A stretch of DNA of 19,900 nt. Origin: QQUD01 sp039029915 (lineage in GTDB: Bacteria; Chloroflexota; Anaerolineae; Promineifilales; Promineifilaceae). The notes below the pieces were generated by a model, which was not told the origin of the DNA, made no database searches, and was given only the letters and a program-made list of their open reading frames with translations. Of the stretch, positions 1 to 6,359 are shown piece by piece (the first letter of the stretch is position 1; each line of letters starts with the position of its first letter). The stretch covers positions 1-19,900 of the forward strand of contig JBCCFD010000095.1 of the NCBI GenBank assembly GCA_039029915.1, in the 5' to 3' direction. Made by a program: the position numbers and the translations under genes.

Positions 1-341
1 CGGTGCTGGCAGGCGCACCCAGCTTTGCGATCTCTAGCGTGAGCGATATGCATGCGCCAGAGCTTGAGCACATTATTGACACCTATTATCAAGGCACCAA
101 TCTAAACGGCCGTAAACGGGTCAAGCTATTCAACCTCGTCTGGGATGCCCTCTACTCTGAGTTTGCCGGTCGCCACGGCCTCTACGAACGCAACTACGCG
201 GGCAACAAAGACCAGCAGCGCCTCGATACGCTTAAATGGTCCACCGTGCGGGGGGATATTGATCATTTCAAGGGATTGGTTGATAGCTGTATGGCGGACT
301 ATGATACGAACGGCTGGGTCAACGAGGTTTGGAAAGAATAA
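1..341 (+). CDS. 4-hydroxyphenylacetate 3-hydroxylase (HpaB)-type oxygenase, C-terminal fragment
   Basis: This is the last ~112 codons of a gene that begins before the window; the frame is set by the codon at base 3 and the stop is TAA at 339-341. The segment YSEFAGRHGLYERNYAGNKD is the typical C-terminal signature of the HpaB/PvcC family of FADH2-dependent aromatic-ring monooxygenases, and the upstream stretch ELEHIIDTYYQG fits the end of the helical C-terminal domain. The family usually has about 480-520 residues and takes reduced flavin from a separate reductase, so most of the protein, including the flavin and substrate pocket, lies outside the window. The true substrate cannot be read from this fragment: HpaB relatives also act on chlorophenols and 4-hydroxybutyryl-CoA-like substrates. 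A promoter for the next gene starts within 20 bases of the stop, so this is probably the last gene of its unit. Family assignment good, substrate unknown. Confidence 0.8.
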   Translation, partial: VLAGAPSFAISSVSDMHAPELEHIIDTYYQGTNLNGRKRVKLFNLVWDALYSEFAGRHGLYERNYAGNKDQQRLDTLKWSTVRGDIDHFKGLVDSCMADYDTNGWVNEVWKE

Positions 342-357
342 ACTTCCGCGGGGCAAG

Positions 358-387
358 TTGCTTGAAATAAAATTTTTGCGTTATAAT
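358..387 (+). promoter_or_regulatory. Promoter of tRNA-Gly
   Basis: There is a perfect -10 hexamer TATAAT at 382-387 and a -35-like TTGCTT at 358-363 with an 18-bp, AT-rich spacer. The tRNA 5' end at 399 lies 11 bases after the -10, leaving a leader of only a few bases. A sigma-70-type promoter is an inference from spacing and sequence. Confidence 0.65.
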
Positions 388-398
388 TATTGAACCAT

Positions 399-469
399 GC
401 GGGCATGGTGAAACGGTATCACAGTTGCTTCCCAAGCAACTAGTCCGGGTTCGATTCCCGGTGCCCGCT
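399..469 (+). tRNA. tRNA-Gly(CCC)
   Basis: A full cloverleaf can be folded by eye. The acceptor stem is GCGGGCA (399-405) with TGCCCGC (462-468). The anticodon stem GTTGC/GCAAC encloses the loop TTCCCAA, giving anticodon CCC for glycine GGG codons. The T arm is CCGGG-TTCGATT-CCCGG. The discriminator is T469 and no CCA is encoded. The gene stands alone between an aromatic hydroxylase and a small metabolic gene, with its own promoter and terminator. Confidence 0.96.
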
Positions 470-484
470 CTGATAAATAATCGT

Positions 485-514
485 AAAAGCTACCCAATCG
501 GGTGGCTTTTTTTA
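485..514 (+). terminator. Intrinsic terminator of tRNA-Gly
   Basis: A 10-bp stem, AAAGCTACCC (486-495) with GGGTGGCTTT (500-509), has one T-G wobble and an AATC loop and runs straight into a T tract (507-513). Its position 16 bases after the tRNA marks it as the tRNA terminator. The A-rich 5' arm could also allow weak termination in the other direction. Confidence 0.85.
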
Positions 515-534
515 TTTTCGATGGTTTATAGAGC

Positions 535-566
535 CCGACTTCGACAAGCTCAGCCTTCGAGGTCGG
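535..566. repeat. Imperfect-palindrome hairpin element containing TTCGACAAGCTCAG
   Basis: CCGACTTCGA (535-544) pairs with TCGAGGTCGG (557-566), 10 bp with one T-G wobble, around a 12-base loop. It has no T tract, so it is not a normal terminator. Its core TTCGACAAGCTCAG resembles short intergenic hairpin repeats I recall from many bacterial genomes. Only one copy is visible here, so repeat status is inferred. Confidence 0.4.
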
Positions 567-612
567 TTTTGTAAAGGGAAAAATTTATTTTTATACTCAA
601 AAAGGAATTGTG

Positions 613-918
613 ATGAAAGTCATTCTGGATTTATGTGTGGTGCCGATTGGTGTAGGGGTCTCTGTGTCAAACTATGTGGCGCAGTGCCAGCGGATTTTAG
701 AGGAGGCGGGATTAGAGCATACCCTGCACGCCTATGGCACCAATATTGCGGGAGAGTGGGATGAGGTGTTTACGGCCGTTAAAAAGTGCCACACCGTTAT
801 CCACGAAATGGGTGCCCCGCGCATCTCAACCAGCATCAAGGTCGGCACGCGGGTTGACCGTGAGCAAACGATGCAGGAGAAGGTGGAAAGCGTGGTCGTG
901 AAGCTGGCGGAAGAATAG
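613..918 (+). CDS. MTH1187/YkoF-type thiamine-binding protein (UPF0045)
   Basis: A 101-residue cytoplasmic protein of the MTH1187/UPF0045 family (ferredoxin-like alpha/beta fold). The family signatures are PIGVGVSVSNYVA near the N-terminus (residues 11-23) and TLHAYGTNIAGEWDEVF in the middle, followed by CHTVIHEMGAPRISTSIKVGTRVDR. Proteins of this family and the related YkoF domain bind thiamine or its precursors and are thought to buffer or deliver them; the role is known only from relatives. I chose ATG at 613 rather than GTG at 610 because AAGGA (602-606) then sits 6 bases upstream, and because relatives start with M-x-V-x-x-x-x-V-V-P. No thiamine gene or TPP riboswitch lies next to it, so the context gives no extra support. 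It appears to be a single-gene unit; one ACGGCCGT copy falls in it, read as Thr-Ala-Val. Confidence 0.85.
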   Translation: MKVILDLCVVPIGVGVSVSNYVAQCQRILEEAGLEHTLHAYGTNIAGEWDEVFTAVKKCHTVIHEMGAPRISTSIKVGTRVDREQTMQEKVESVVVKLAEE

Positions 919-980
919 CGAGTTATTGGGGTTCAGCAATCAGTTAAAAGTGAAAAGTCAAGAGTGGCGAGCGAATCTTC

Positions 981-1009
981 TTGACAGAGAAGATCGATTT
1001 GATTATGAT
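981..1009 (+). promoter_or_regulatory. Promoter of the tetR-ABC-glycosyltransferase operon
   Basis: A consensus -35 TTGACA (981-986), a 17-bp spacer and a -10 TATGAT (1004-1009), one mismatch from consensus. The start would fall near 1016-1018, at the left edge of the palindrome at 1017-1039, so a bound repressor would block it. Confidence 0.75.
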
Positions 1010-1016
1010 AGCCTCA

Positions 1017-1039
1017 TTGACCGACCGACGGTCAGTCAA
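1017..1039. promoter_or_regulatory. Probable TetR operator (23-bp palindrome)
   Basis: TTGACCGACCG (1017-1027) and CGGTCAGTCAA (1029-1039) are inverted copies around A1028 with a single mismatched pair (C1022/A1034). The site covers the predicted transcription start and lies 27 bases before the TetR start codon, the usual layout for an autorepressing TetR-family protein. A partial half-site, ACCGACC (1901-1907), occurs in the leader of the next gene. Confidence 0.75.
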
Positions 1040-1065
1040 GTCACCAGAACAGTGAATTGGAGTTT

Positions 1066-1764
1066 ATGAAGAGAATTACAAAAGCACCAGATGAACGGCG
1101 AAACGAGCTAATTACCACGGCCAATCAGCTATTTTTTACAAAAGGATATGAAGCCACATCAGTCAACGACATCGTGAAAGCGGTAGGCGTGGCCAAGGGG
1201 ACGTTTTACCATTACTTTGAGTCAAAAACGGCCGTTTTGGAAGCCCTTGTTGATAACATGATGAGCGAGAACGCCAAAATCATGGATGTGATTGTCGATG
1301 AGGATGGCCCCACCGCCCTCGAAAAATGGCACAAGCTCTTTGAGATGGTTGGCAGTTGGAAACTTGAGCATAAACCGGAATTGCTCGAATTAGCCAAGTT
1401 CATGAGGCGAGATGACAATGCCCTCATGACCAAGAAATTTGAAGAAAAGTCAAAAAACATCGCTTCGCCTCGTATTACAAAAATTATCCAACAGGGGATT
1501 GATGAAGGGGTCTTTAAAACCAGCTTCGCGAAAGAAACGGCCGAAGTCATTTTTTCACTCAACTCGGGCGTTAGCCAATCCATTGTCCCTATTTTGCTCA
1601 ATCCTGAGCAGTATGATGACCCATTGGATTTATTGAGACGAAAATTCGCTGCCATTCAAGCGGCTCTCGAACGAATTTTAGATGCCCCACCCGGCACCAT
1701 GAAGTTTGTTAATGAGGAAAACCTAGCTGAATGGTATGACTATCTAGAAGAAAGCAGAGAATAA
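1066..1764 (+). CDS. TetR/AcrR-family transcriptional repressor
   Basis: A 232-residue DNA-binding protein. The N-terminal helix-turn-helix is clear: an LITTANQLFFTKGYEATSV helix pair, then DIVKAVGVAKGTFYHYFESK (residues 35-54), the classic recognition-helix motif. Residues ~60-232 form an all-helical ligand-binding and dimer domain that differs between families and gives no ligand clue. I chose ATG 1066 with GGAG (1059-1062) just upstream; a TTG at 1057 is in frame but has no ribosome site. The gene has a consensus promoter with a palindromic operator over the start point, so it probably represses itself and, by read-through, the ABC/glycosyltransferase genes 190 bases downstream. I expect it to sense the compound or lipid that those genes handle; this is inference from context. 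Confidence 0.92.
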   Translation: MKRITKAPDERRNELITTANQLFFTKGYEATSVNDIVKAVGVAKGTFYHYFESKTAVLEALVDNMMSENAKIMDVIVDEDGPTALEKWHKLFEMVGSWKLEHKPELLELAKFMRRDDNALMTKKFEEKSKNIASPRITKIIQQGIDEGVFKTSFAKETAEVIFSLNSGVSQSIVPILLNPEQYDDPLDLLRRKFAAIQAALERILDAPPGTMKFVNEENLAEWYDYLEESRE

Positions 1765-1822
1765 GGGTTCCGAAGTTTCTAATTTGATAACCATTTTAGG
1801 TAAACACTTTGGAATCTCGAGG

Positions 1823-1851
1823 AAATAAAGTTTATAGCCACCGCTTTATTT
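1823..1851. repeat. AT-rich inverted repeat in the leader of the ABC genes
   Basis: AAATAAAG (1823-1830) and CTTTATTT (1844-1851) are perfect inverted copies 13 bases apart. It has no T tract and no GC pairs beyond one, so it would be a weak RNA hairpin. It could be a protein-binding site in the 192-bp gap between tetR and the ATPase gene. I see no convincing promoter in that gap. Confidence 0.3.
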
Positions 1852-1918
1852 AAAGCAGGCACTTCGTATCACTTATACCAGAGCGCTGATCAAAAAAATC
1901 ACCGACCAAACATGCAAC

Positions 1919-1933
1919 CTTGCCACTTTGCCA
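1919..1933 (+). repeat. 15-bp leader repeat, copy 1 (CTTGCCACTTTGCCA)
   Basis: This 15-mer lies 23 bases before the ATPase start codon and is repeated exactly at 6324-6338 before the SDR start. Internally it contains two TTGCCA units 9 bases apart. See copy 2 for comparison. Confidence 0.7.
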
Positions 1934-1956
1934 CTCTGCAAAAAAGGAGACATAAC

Positions 1957-2820
1957 ATGGCCAATGCCATATCTGTAAACAACCTGAGCTTTAGCTACGG
2001 GGATAATTTAGCGGTCGATAATATCTCATTCGATGTGGGTGAAGGAGAAGTTCTCGGCTTTTTGGGGCCAAATGGGGCTGGCAAATCAACCACGGTCAAA
2101 ATGCTGACTGGACAGCTAACCCCTTCGACAGGAACGGCCGTTTTACTCGGCATGGATATCGTTAAGCAGCGCAAGCAGGTGCAATCCCAAATTGGCATAT
2201 CATTTGAAAACACCAATTTGTATGAGCAAATGAGCGCCATTGAAAACCTTGATTTGTTTGCCAAGCTGTACAAAGTGCCAAACTTTAATGCCACCGATCT
2301 CCTTCAAAAAGTGGGGTTGGGCGGACGAGAAAAAGAGCCGGTGTCCGGCTACTCCAAGGGAATGAAACAGCGGCTCATGCTGGCTCGAGCACTGGTCAGC
2401 AACCCTAAAATTCTCTTTTTAGATGAACCAACCGATGGCTTGGACCCCGTCTCCTCCCAAACAATCCAAGCCCTCATTCAAGAAGCGGTCAAAAACGGCA
2501 CAACTATCTTTTTAACCACCCACGATATGGTTGAAGCGGACAAGCTATCAAACCGCGTAGCCTTCATAAACCAAGGTCAAATCGTGGCCTTAGACAAACC
2601 GTCCGCGCTCAAGCAGCAGTATGGCCAACGCGCCCTGAAGGTTGAAATTGAACTGGCCAACGGCGAAACGGAAGTCCGTGAAGTCAATTTAGATGATGGG
2701 CAAACGGCACAAAATGTGTTTGAGCTGTTCAAAAATGAAAAAATCATCACCGTCCACAGTGAAGAAGCCACCCTTGAAGATATCTTCATCGAAATTACGG
2801 GTAGGGGGTTACAAGGATGA
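1957..2820 (+). CDS. ABC transporter ATPase, DrrA/ABC-2 exporter type
   Basis: A 287-residue nucleotide-binding subunit that would power the two ABC-2 permeases encoded next. The order of motifs is complete: Walker A GPNGAGKST (37-45), a Q-loop position occupied by Glu (E84 in ISFENTNLYE), signature SGYSKGMKQRL (130-140, a variant of LSGGQ), Walker B ILFLDEP with D156 and E157, D-loop GLDP, and H-loop His189. Glu at the Q-loop and the SGYSKG signature are common in drug- and lipid-export ABC-2 systems. A C-terminal extension (~215-287) with the EEATLEDIFIEITG ending is usual for the DrrA/YadG group. The start is ATG 1957 with AAGGAG 7 bases upstream; an upstream in-frame start at 1912 has no ribosome site and would translate the leader repeat. 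The stop overlaps the next start (ATGA, 2817-2820), so translation is coupled. Confidence 0.95.
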   Translation: MANAISVNNLSFSYGDNLAVDNISFDVGEGEVLGFLGPNGAGKSTTVKMLTGQLTPSTGTAVLLGMDIVKQRKQVQSQIGISFENTNLYEQMSAIENLDLFAKLYKVPNFNATDLLQKVGLGGREKEPVSGYSKGMKQRLMLARALVSNPKILFLDEPTDGLDPVSSQTIQALIQEAVKNGTTIFLTTHDMVEADKLSNRVAFINQGQIVALDKPSALKQQYGQRALKVEIELANGETEVREVNLDDGQTAQNVFELFKNEKIITVHSEEATLEDIFIEITGRGLQG

Positions 2821-3884
2821 TCGGCACACTCGTTCTTAAAGATTTAAAACTATTCTTCCGCAATCAATTCTTCGCCGTAATCACCGGTTTGACCTTGGTG
2901 ATGTTTACCGCCATCTACTTTCTCATTCCGAATGAGGTCAACAATAGCCTCGGTTTGGCCTTTTACATCGAGAATCCAGACGTGACGGTCTTTGATGAAC
3001 TCATAACCGAGGAAGCTGAAGCAGACAATCTTCAACTATTTGATTCAGAGGAGGCAATGCTGGCCGCCCTGGAAGAGTCTGGCGATTTGCTGGTGGGGCT
3101 AACGATTACGGAAGCAGCCGCCCTCGCCAGCATGAACGGAGAGCCTGCTGAATTCCAAGCGTACTATGCGCCAGGTATTCCCGCTGAAGCCAAAGAGATG
3201 TTTGCGGATACGCTGGAGCTTATAGCCAATGCAACAAACCCGACTGTCGCCAGCAATTTAAAACGCATGAACCAAACGGAGATTGTGTTGGGCAACGATA
3301 TTCTTGGCACCCCCATCTCCTTCCGCGAACGATTTTTACCTATGCTGCTGCTGTTCATCATGACGGTAGAGGTACTCGGTTTGGCCACCCTGATTGCTCG
3401 AGAAATCGAAAGCGGCACCGCCCGGGCGCTCGTTACAAGCCCGCTCCGACTGCACCACTTTTTCACCAGCAAGGCGCTGATGGGAATGGGCTTGGCCTTT
3501 GGGCAAGTGCTGCTCATCGTGCTGGTGACAGGCACAATTACGACTTCTCCAATCTTGCTCTTAACAACGCTGCTGCTCGGTACATTGCTCATTGTGGGCT
3601 TGGGTTTCTTTGTGGCCGCGATTTCACCAGACGCCACGTCGGTGACGGCGTGGGGGGCGTTTGTACTCATCTTTATGACCATACCCGCCATTACGGTCAT
3701 GCTGCCCGGGTTAGCCTCAGGCTGGATGGAAATTGTGCCTTCGTTCTACTTTGTAGACGCCCTGCACCAAATTCTTAACTTCAACGCAGGCTGGGCGGAT
3801 GTTGGGCAAAATTTACTGCTCTTGTTTGTTACCTCGGTTGGCTTGCTAGGCATAGGAACGGCCGTATTAAGGAGGCGCTTCTAA
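2817..3884 (+). CDS. ABC-2 type transporter permease (first subunit)
   Basis: A 355-residue inner-membrane protein with ABC-2 topology: TM1 about 18-37, a large outside domain 38-172 rich in acidic residues, then TM2 173-193, TM3 222-239, TM4 246-268, TM5 277-298 and TM6 331-350. The segment AREIESGTARALVTSPLR (194-211) between TM2 and TM3 is the conserved E-x-x-x-G-T coupling segment of ABC-2 permeases that contacts the ATPase. The large loop after TM1 is of the YhgE/DUF3533-like kind seen in exporters of drugs or lipids; what it binds is unknown. It starts inside the ATPase stop (ATGA) and ends in TAATG with the next permease, which has GGAGG 8 bases upstream. The two permeases differ in sequence and probably form a heterodimer. 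Confidence 0.9.
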   Translation: MIGTLVLKDLKLFFRNQFFAVITGLTLVMFTAIYFLIPNEVNNSLGLAFYIENPDVTVFDELITEEAEADNLQLFDSEEAMLAALEESGDLLVGLTITEAAALASMNGEPAEFQAYYAPGIPAEAKEMFADTLELIANATNPTVASNLKRMNQTEIVLGNDILGTPISFRERFLPMLLLFIMTVEVLGLATLIAREIESGTARALVTSPLRLHHFFTSKALMGMGLAFGQVLLIVLVTGTITTSPILLLTTLLLGTLLIVGLGFFVAAISPDATSVTAWGAFVLIFMTIPAITVMLPGLASGWMEIVPSFYFVDALHQILNFNAGWADVGQNLLLLFVTSVGLLGIGTAVLRRRF

Positions 3885-4963
3885 TGGATATGCAACGAAT
3901 TTTGACACTCTTGCGCAAAGATATTCGCTTAAGCTCAAAAAACTTCTTATCAATTTATGTCTTTGTCATGCCTATCGTTTTGACGCTTCTCGTTTCGCTG
4001 GTATTTGGCGACCTGTTTGCCCAAACGCCCCGCCTAGGCATTTATGATGCTGGCCAAAACGACAGCTTTGTTGACACCTTTAGCGAGCATCCCAGCATTA
4101 CGACTAAGATTTACAGCTCTGATGCGGCACTAAAATCGGCCGTTGAACGAGGGTCTGTGGAGGTGGGGCTAAGCTTGCCCGCAAATTTTGCGGAGAATTT
4201 AGCCAATGACACTGATGAAGTTGATTTCACCGTTTATCGCTGGGGAGAAATGGGCGTTCGCAGCGGTTTACTGCTGGAATCAATTATCTCCCGGACCATT
4301 GTGGACAGCACGTCACTAGGCCTGTTCCCCGTCACCGTCACGGAAACGCAGCTGGGTACAGAAAACACAGCCACTTGGGCGCAGCGGCTTATGCCGCTCT
4401 TGCTCATTATCACCATTGTTATTGGGGCCTTATTCATTCCTGCTGCCTCGCTGATTGATGAAAAACAAAAACAAACGATTATTGCCGTCACCGCCACCCC
4501 CACCTCAATGATGGATTTGTATCTGTCTAAGACAATTTTTGGCGTACTCATTAGCCTGCTGATGGGCATCGTCTTTCTTGTTTTAAACAACGCCCTCAGC
4601 GGCCAAATTGGGCTGCTTCTACTGGTTTTGCTTTTAGGAGGCCTGCTCAGCGCGCTTGCAGGGCTGGTCATGGGCACTTACTCCAAAGATATGGATTCAT
4701 TTATGGGGATCATTAAAGCCATTGGACTATTGCTCTATGCGCCCGGACTCCTGCAGCTATTTCCCAGAATTCCAGCGTGGATTGGGCAGCTCTTCCCAAC
4801 GTATTACATCATGAATCCGCTGCTGGAAATCACCCAAAACGGGGCTGGGTTAGGAGACATTATGGTTGAGCTGCTTGTTCTTGTAGGCATGGTCGCTATT
4901 TTAATCGTTCTACTGCCGCGCATTATTCAACAACAGAGCCAGCGAATTGCGTTAGCAAGTTAG
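3884..4963 (+). CDS. ABC-2 type transporter permease (second subunit)
   Basis: A 359-residue partner permease with the same plan as the preceding gene: TM1 23-42, outside domain 43-168, then TM2 170-190, TM3 214-234, TM4 241-265, TM5 277-292 and TM6 328-346. SLIDEKQKQTIIAVTATPTS (189-208) is the equivalent coupling segment (E-K-x-x-x-T-x-x-x-x-x-x-T-P). The start shares one base with the previous stop, and the ribosome site GGAGG (3871-3875) lies within the upstream gene. With an unlike partner it fits a heterodimeric exporter. The 17-base gap to the glycosyltransferase gene says that the enzyme and the transporter are made together. Substrate is not readable from sequence. Confidence 0.9.
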   Translation: MDMQRILTLLRKDIRLSSKNFLSIYVFVMPIVLTLLVSLVFGDLFAQTPRLGIYDAGQNDSFVDTFSEHPSITTKIYSSDAALKSAVERGSVEVGLSLPANFAENLANDTDEVDFTVYRWGEMGVRSGLLLESIISRTIVDSTSLGLFPVTVTETQLGTENTATWAQRLMPLLLIITIVIGALFIPAASLIDEKQKQTIIAVTATPTSMMDLYLSKTIFGVLISLLMGIVFLVLNNALSGQIGLLLLVLLLGGLLSALAGLVMGTYSKDMDSFMGIIKAIGLLLYAPGLLQLFPRIPAWIGQLFPTYYIMNPLLEITQNGAGLGDIMVELLVLVGMVAILIVLLPRIIQQQSQRIALAS

Positions 4964-4980
4964 ACGAATGAGGTAACAAC

Positions 4981-6270
4981 ATGAAAATTATGATTATGAC
5001 CCTCGGTACGCGGGGGGACGTTCAGCCATACGTGGCGTTAGGCAAAGGGCTAAAGGAGCGCGGTCATGACGTAACCGTCTGCACCAGCGGCCGCTTCCAG
5101 CCGTTCATTGAGCAATATGGCTTAACGTATGGCTATATGGATGATGCCGTTATCGCTTTAATTGACTCTGAAGAAGTGCGCGCCATTATGGGCGGCGTCA
5201 CCAACCTATTTGGGGCGGTGCGCGCCGCGTTTAAAATGATGGGCCAAGTAGGGCCGCTGCAAAAGAAAATGATTGCTGATACGTGGCAAACGACGGAAAA
5301 AGCAAACCCCGATCTGATTATTTTTCATCCAAAAACGTACGGGGCAACCCATTTTGCTGAAAAGCTGGGCATTCCTTCAATTTTGGCACCAACGATTCCT
5401 CAGTTTGCCGCCACGGCCGAATTTCCCGCCTTTGGTTTCCCGTCCCTGCCTATCGGTGGCTGGTACAATCGTCTGAGCTATCAGCTCACGGTGCGCCTCA
5501 CCGTGATGGGCGTGGCCCAATACACCAACCCGTGGCGCAAAGAACATAGCCTAAAAAAGCAATCTGTTGGCACAGACTTCATGTTTAATCAGGCGGGTGA
5601 GCCGATTACGGTTATTCACCCCATTAGCAATCACGTCATTGATGTCCCAACCGACTGGCCTGAGTATATTCACGCCAAAGGGTATTGGTTTTTAGAAGAA
5701 ACGGCCGATTACTCACCCCCTTCTGACTTAATTCACTTTCTCGAAAATGGCCCAGCTCCAGTCTACATCGGCTTCGGCTCAATGGTGGGTAATAATCCTC
5801 AACAGTTAGCCCAAACGATTATCGAAGCCATCCAAAAAGCGGGCGTTCGCGCCGTCCTGGCAGCGGGTTGGGGCGGCCTTGCGGTGGATCAAATCCCTGA
5901 AAATATATTTTTGATTGACCGAGCACCCCACAACTGGCTCTTTCCGCAAATGGCGGCCGTGGTGCATCATGGCGGTGCAGGCACCGTTGCCGCAGGCTTA
6001 AAAGCTGGCAAGCCAACCCTCGTCTGCCCCTACTTTGGCGACCAGCCGTATTGGGGAAAGCAAATGCAAAAACTGGGCGTGGGACCAGCTCCCCTGCTGC
6101 AAAAGAAGCTTACCGCTGATAAACTAGCTGCCAGGCTGGTTGAGCTGACAACCAATGCATCGTTTGCCCAAAAGGCGGCGATTATTGGGGAAAAGCTTCG
6201 TCAAGAAGATGGCATTGGGGCAGCGATCGGTGTAATAGAGAGCGTGTTAGGTGAGAGAGTGATGGTGTGA
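4981..6270 (+). CDS. GT1-family glycosyltransferase (UGT/sterol-glucosyltransferase-like)
   Basis: A 429-residue GT-B fold enzyme that would move a sugar from an NDP-sugar to a small lipophilic acceptor. The N-terminal acceptor domain opens with TLGTRGDVQPYVALGKGL (7-24), the signature of sterol 3-beta-glucosyltransferases and macrolide glycosyltransferases. The C-terminal donor domain holds GFGSMVGNN, then a PSPG-like block: APHNWLFPQMAAVVHHGGAG and the end FGDQPYW (352-358), with the HHGGAGT loop at 329-335 for the diphosphate and D354-Q355 for the sugar. Ribosome site GAGG (4970-4973) sits 7 bases before ATG. Placed last after a TetR regulator, ATPase and two permeases, it may glycosylate a toxic compound or a lipid that the ABC exporter handles, as in macrolide self-resistance gene sets. 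No polyketide or terpene genes are visible, so the acceptor is unknown. Confidence 0.9.
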   Translation: MKIMIMTLGTRGDVQPYVALGKGLKERGHDVTVCTSGRFQPFIEQYGLTYGYMDDAVIALIDSEEVRAIMGGVTNLFGAVRAAFKMMGQVGPLQKKMIADTWQTTEKANPDLIIFHPKTYGATHFAEKLGIPSILAPTIPQFAATAEFPAFGFPSLPIGGWYNRLSYQLTVRLTVMGVAQYTNPWRKEHSLKKQSVGTDFMFNQAGEPITVIHPISNHVIDVPTDWPEYIHAKGYWFLEETADYSPPSDLIHFLENGPAPVYIGFGSMVGNNPQQLAQTIIEAIQKAGVRAVLAAGWGGLAVDQIPENIFLIDRAPHNWLFPQMAAVVHHGGAGTVAAGLKAGKPTLVCPYFGDQPYWGKQMQKLGVGPAPLLQKKLTADKLAARLVELTTNASFAQKAAIIGEKLRQEDGIGAAIGVIESVLGERVMV

Positions 6271-6323
6271 GGTGGTAATGGGGCATAAAAGTGTCTGTTT
6301 GCTCTGGGAATGCTGACGTGCGA

Positions 6324-6338
6324 CTTGCCACTTTGCCA
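6324..6338 (+). repeat. 15-bp leader repeat, copy 2 (CTTGCCACTTTGCCA)
   Basis: Exact copy of 1919-1933, placed 21 bases before the SDR start codon, nearly the same distance as copy 1 from its gene. Both copies precede an A-rich stretch with a ribosome binding site. Chance identity of 15 bases at matched positions is unlikely. Confidence 0.7.
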
Positions 6339-6359
6339 ATTTACTCAAAAGGATAAATG

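Noticed and set aside
399..469. tRNA as an attachment site of an integrated element
   Set aside because: No integrase, no direct repeat of the tRNA 3' end and no mobile genes were seen in the window.
613..918. TPP riboswitch before the thiamine-binding protein
   Set aside because: The ~100-base gap shows no THI-box (CTGAGA...ACCTGA-like) core; only the hairpin at 535-566 is present.
5486..5506. Hairpin TCACGGTG/CACCGTGA inside the glycosyltransferase gene
   Set aside because: It comes from a repeated Leu-Thr-Val in the protein, sits mid-gene and has no T tract; no regulatory role is supported.
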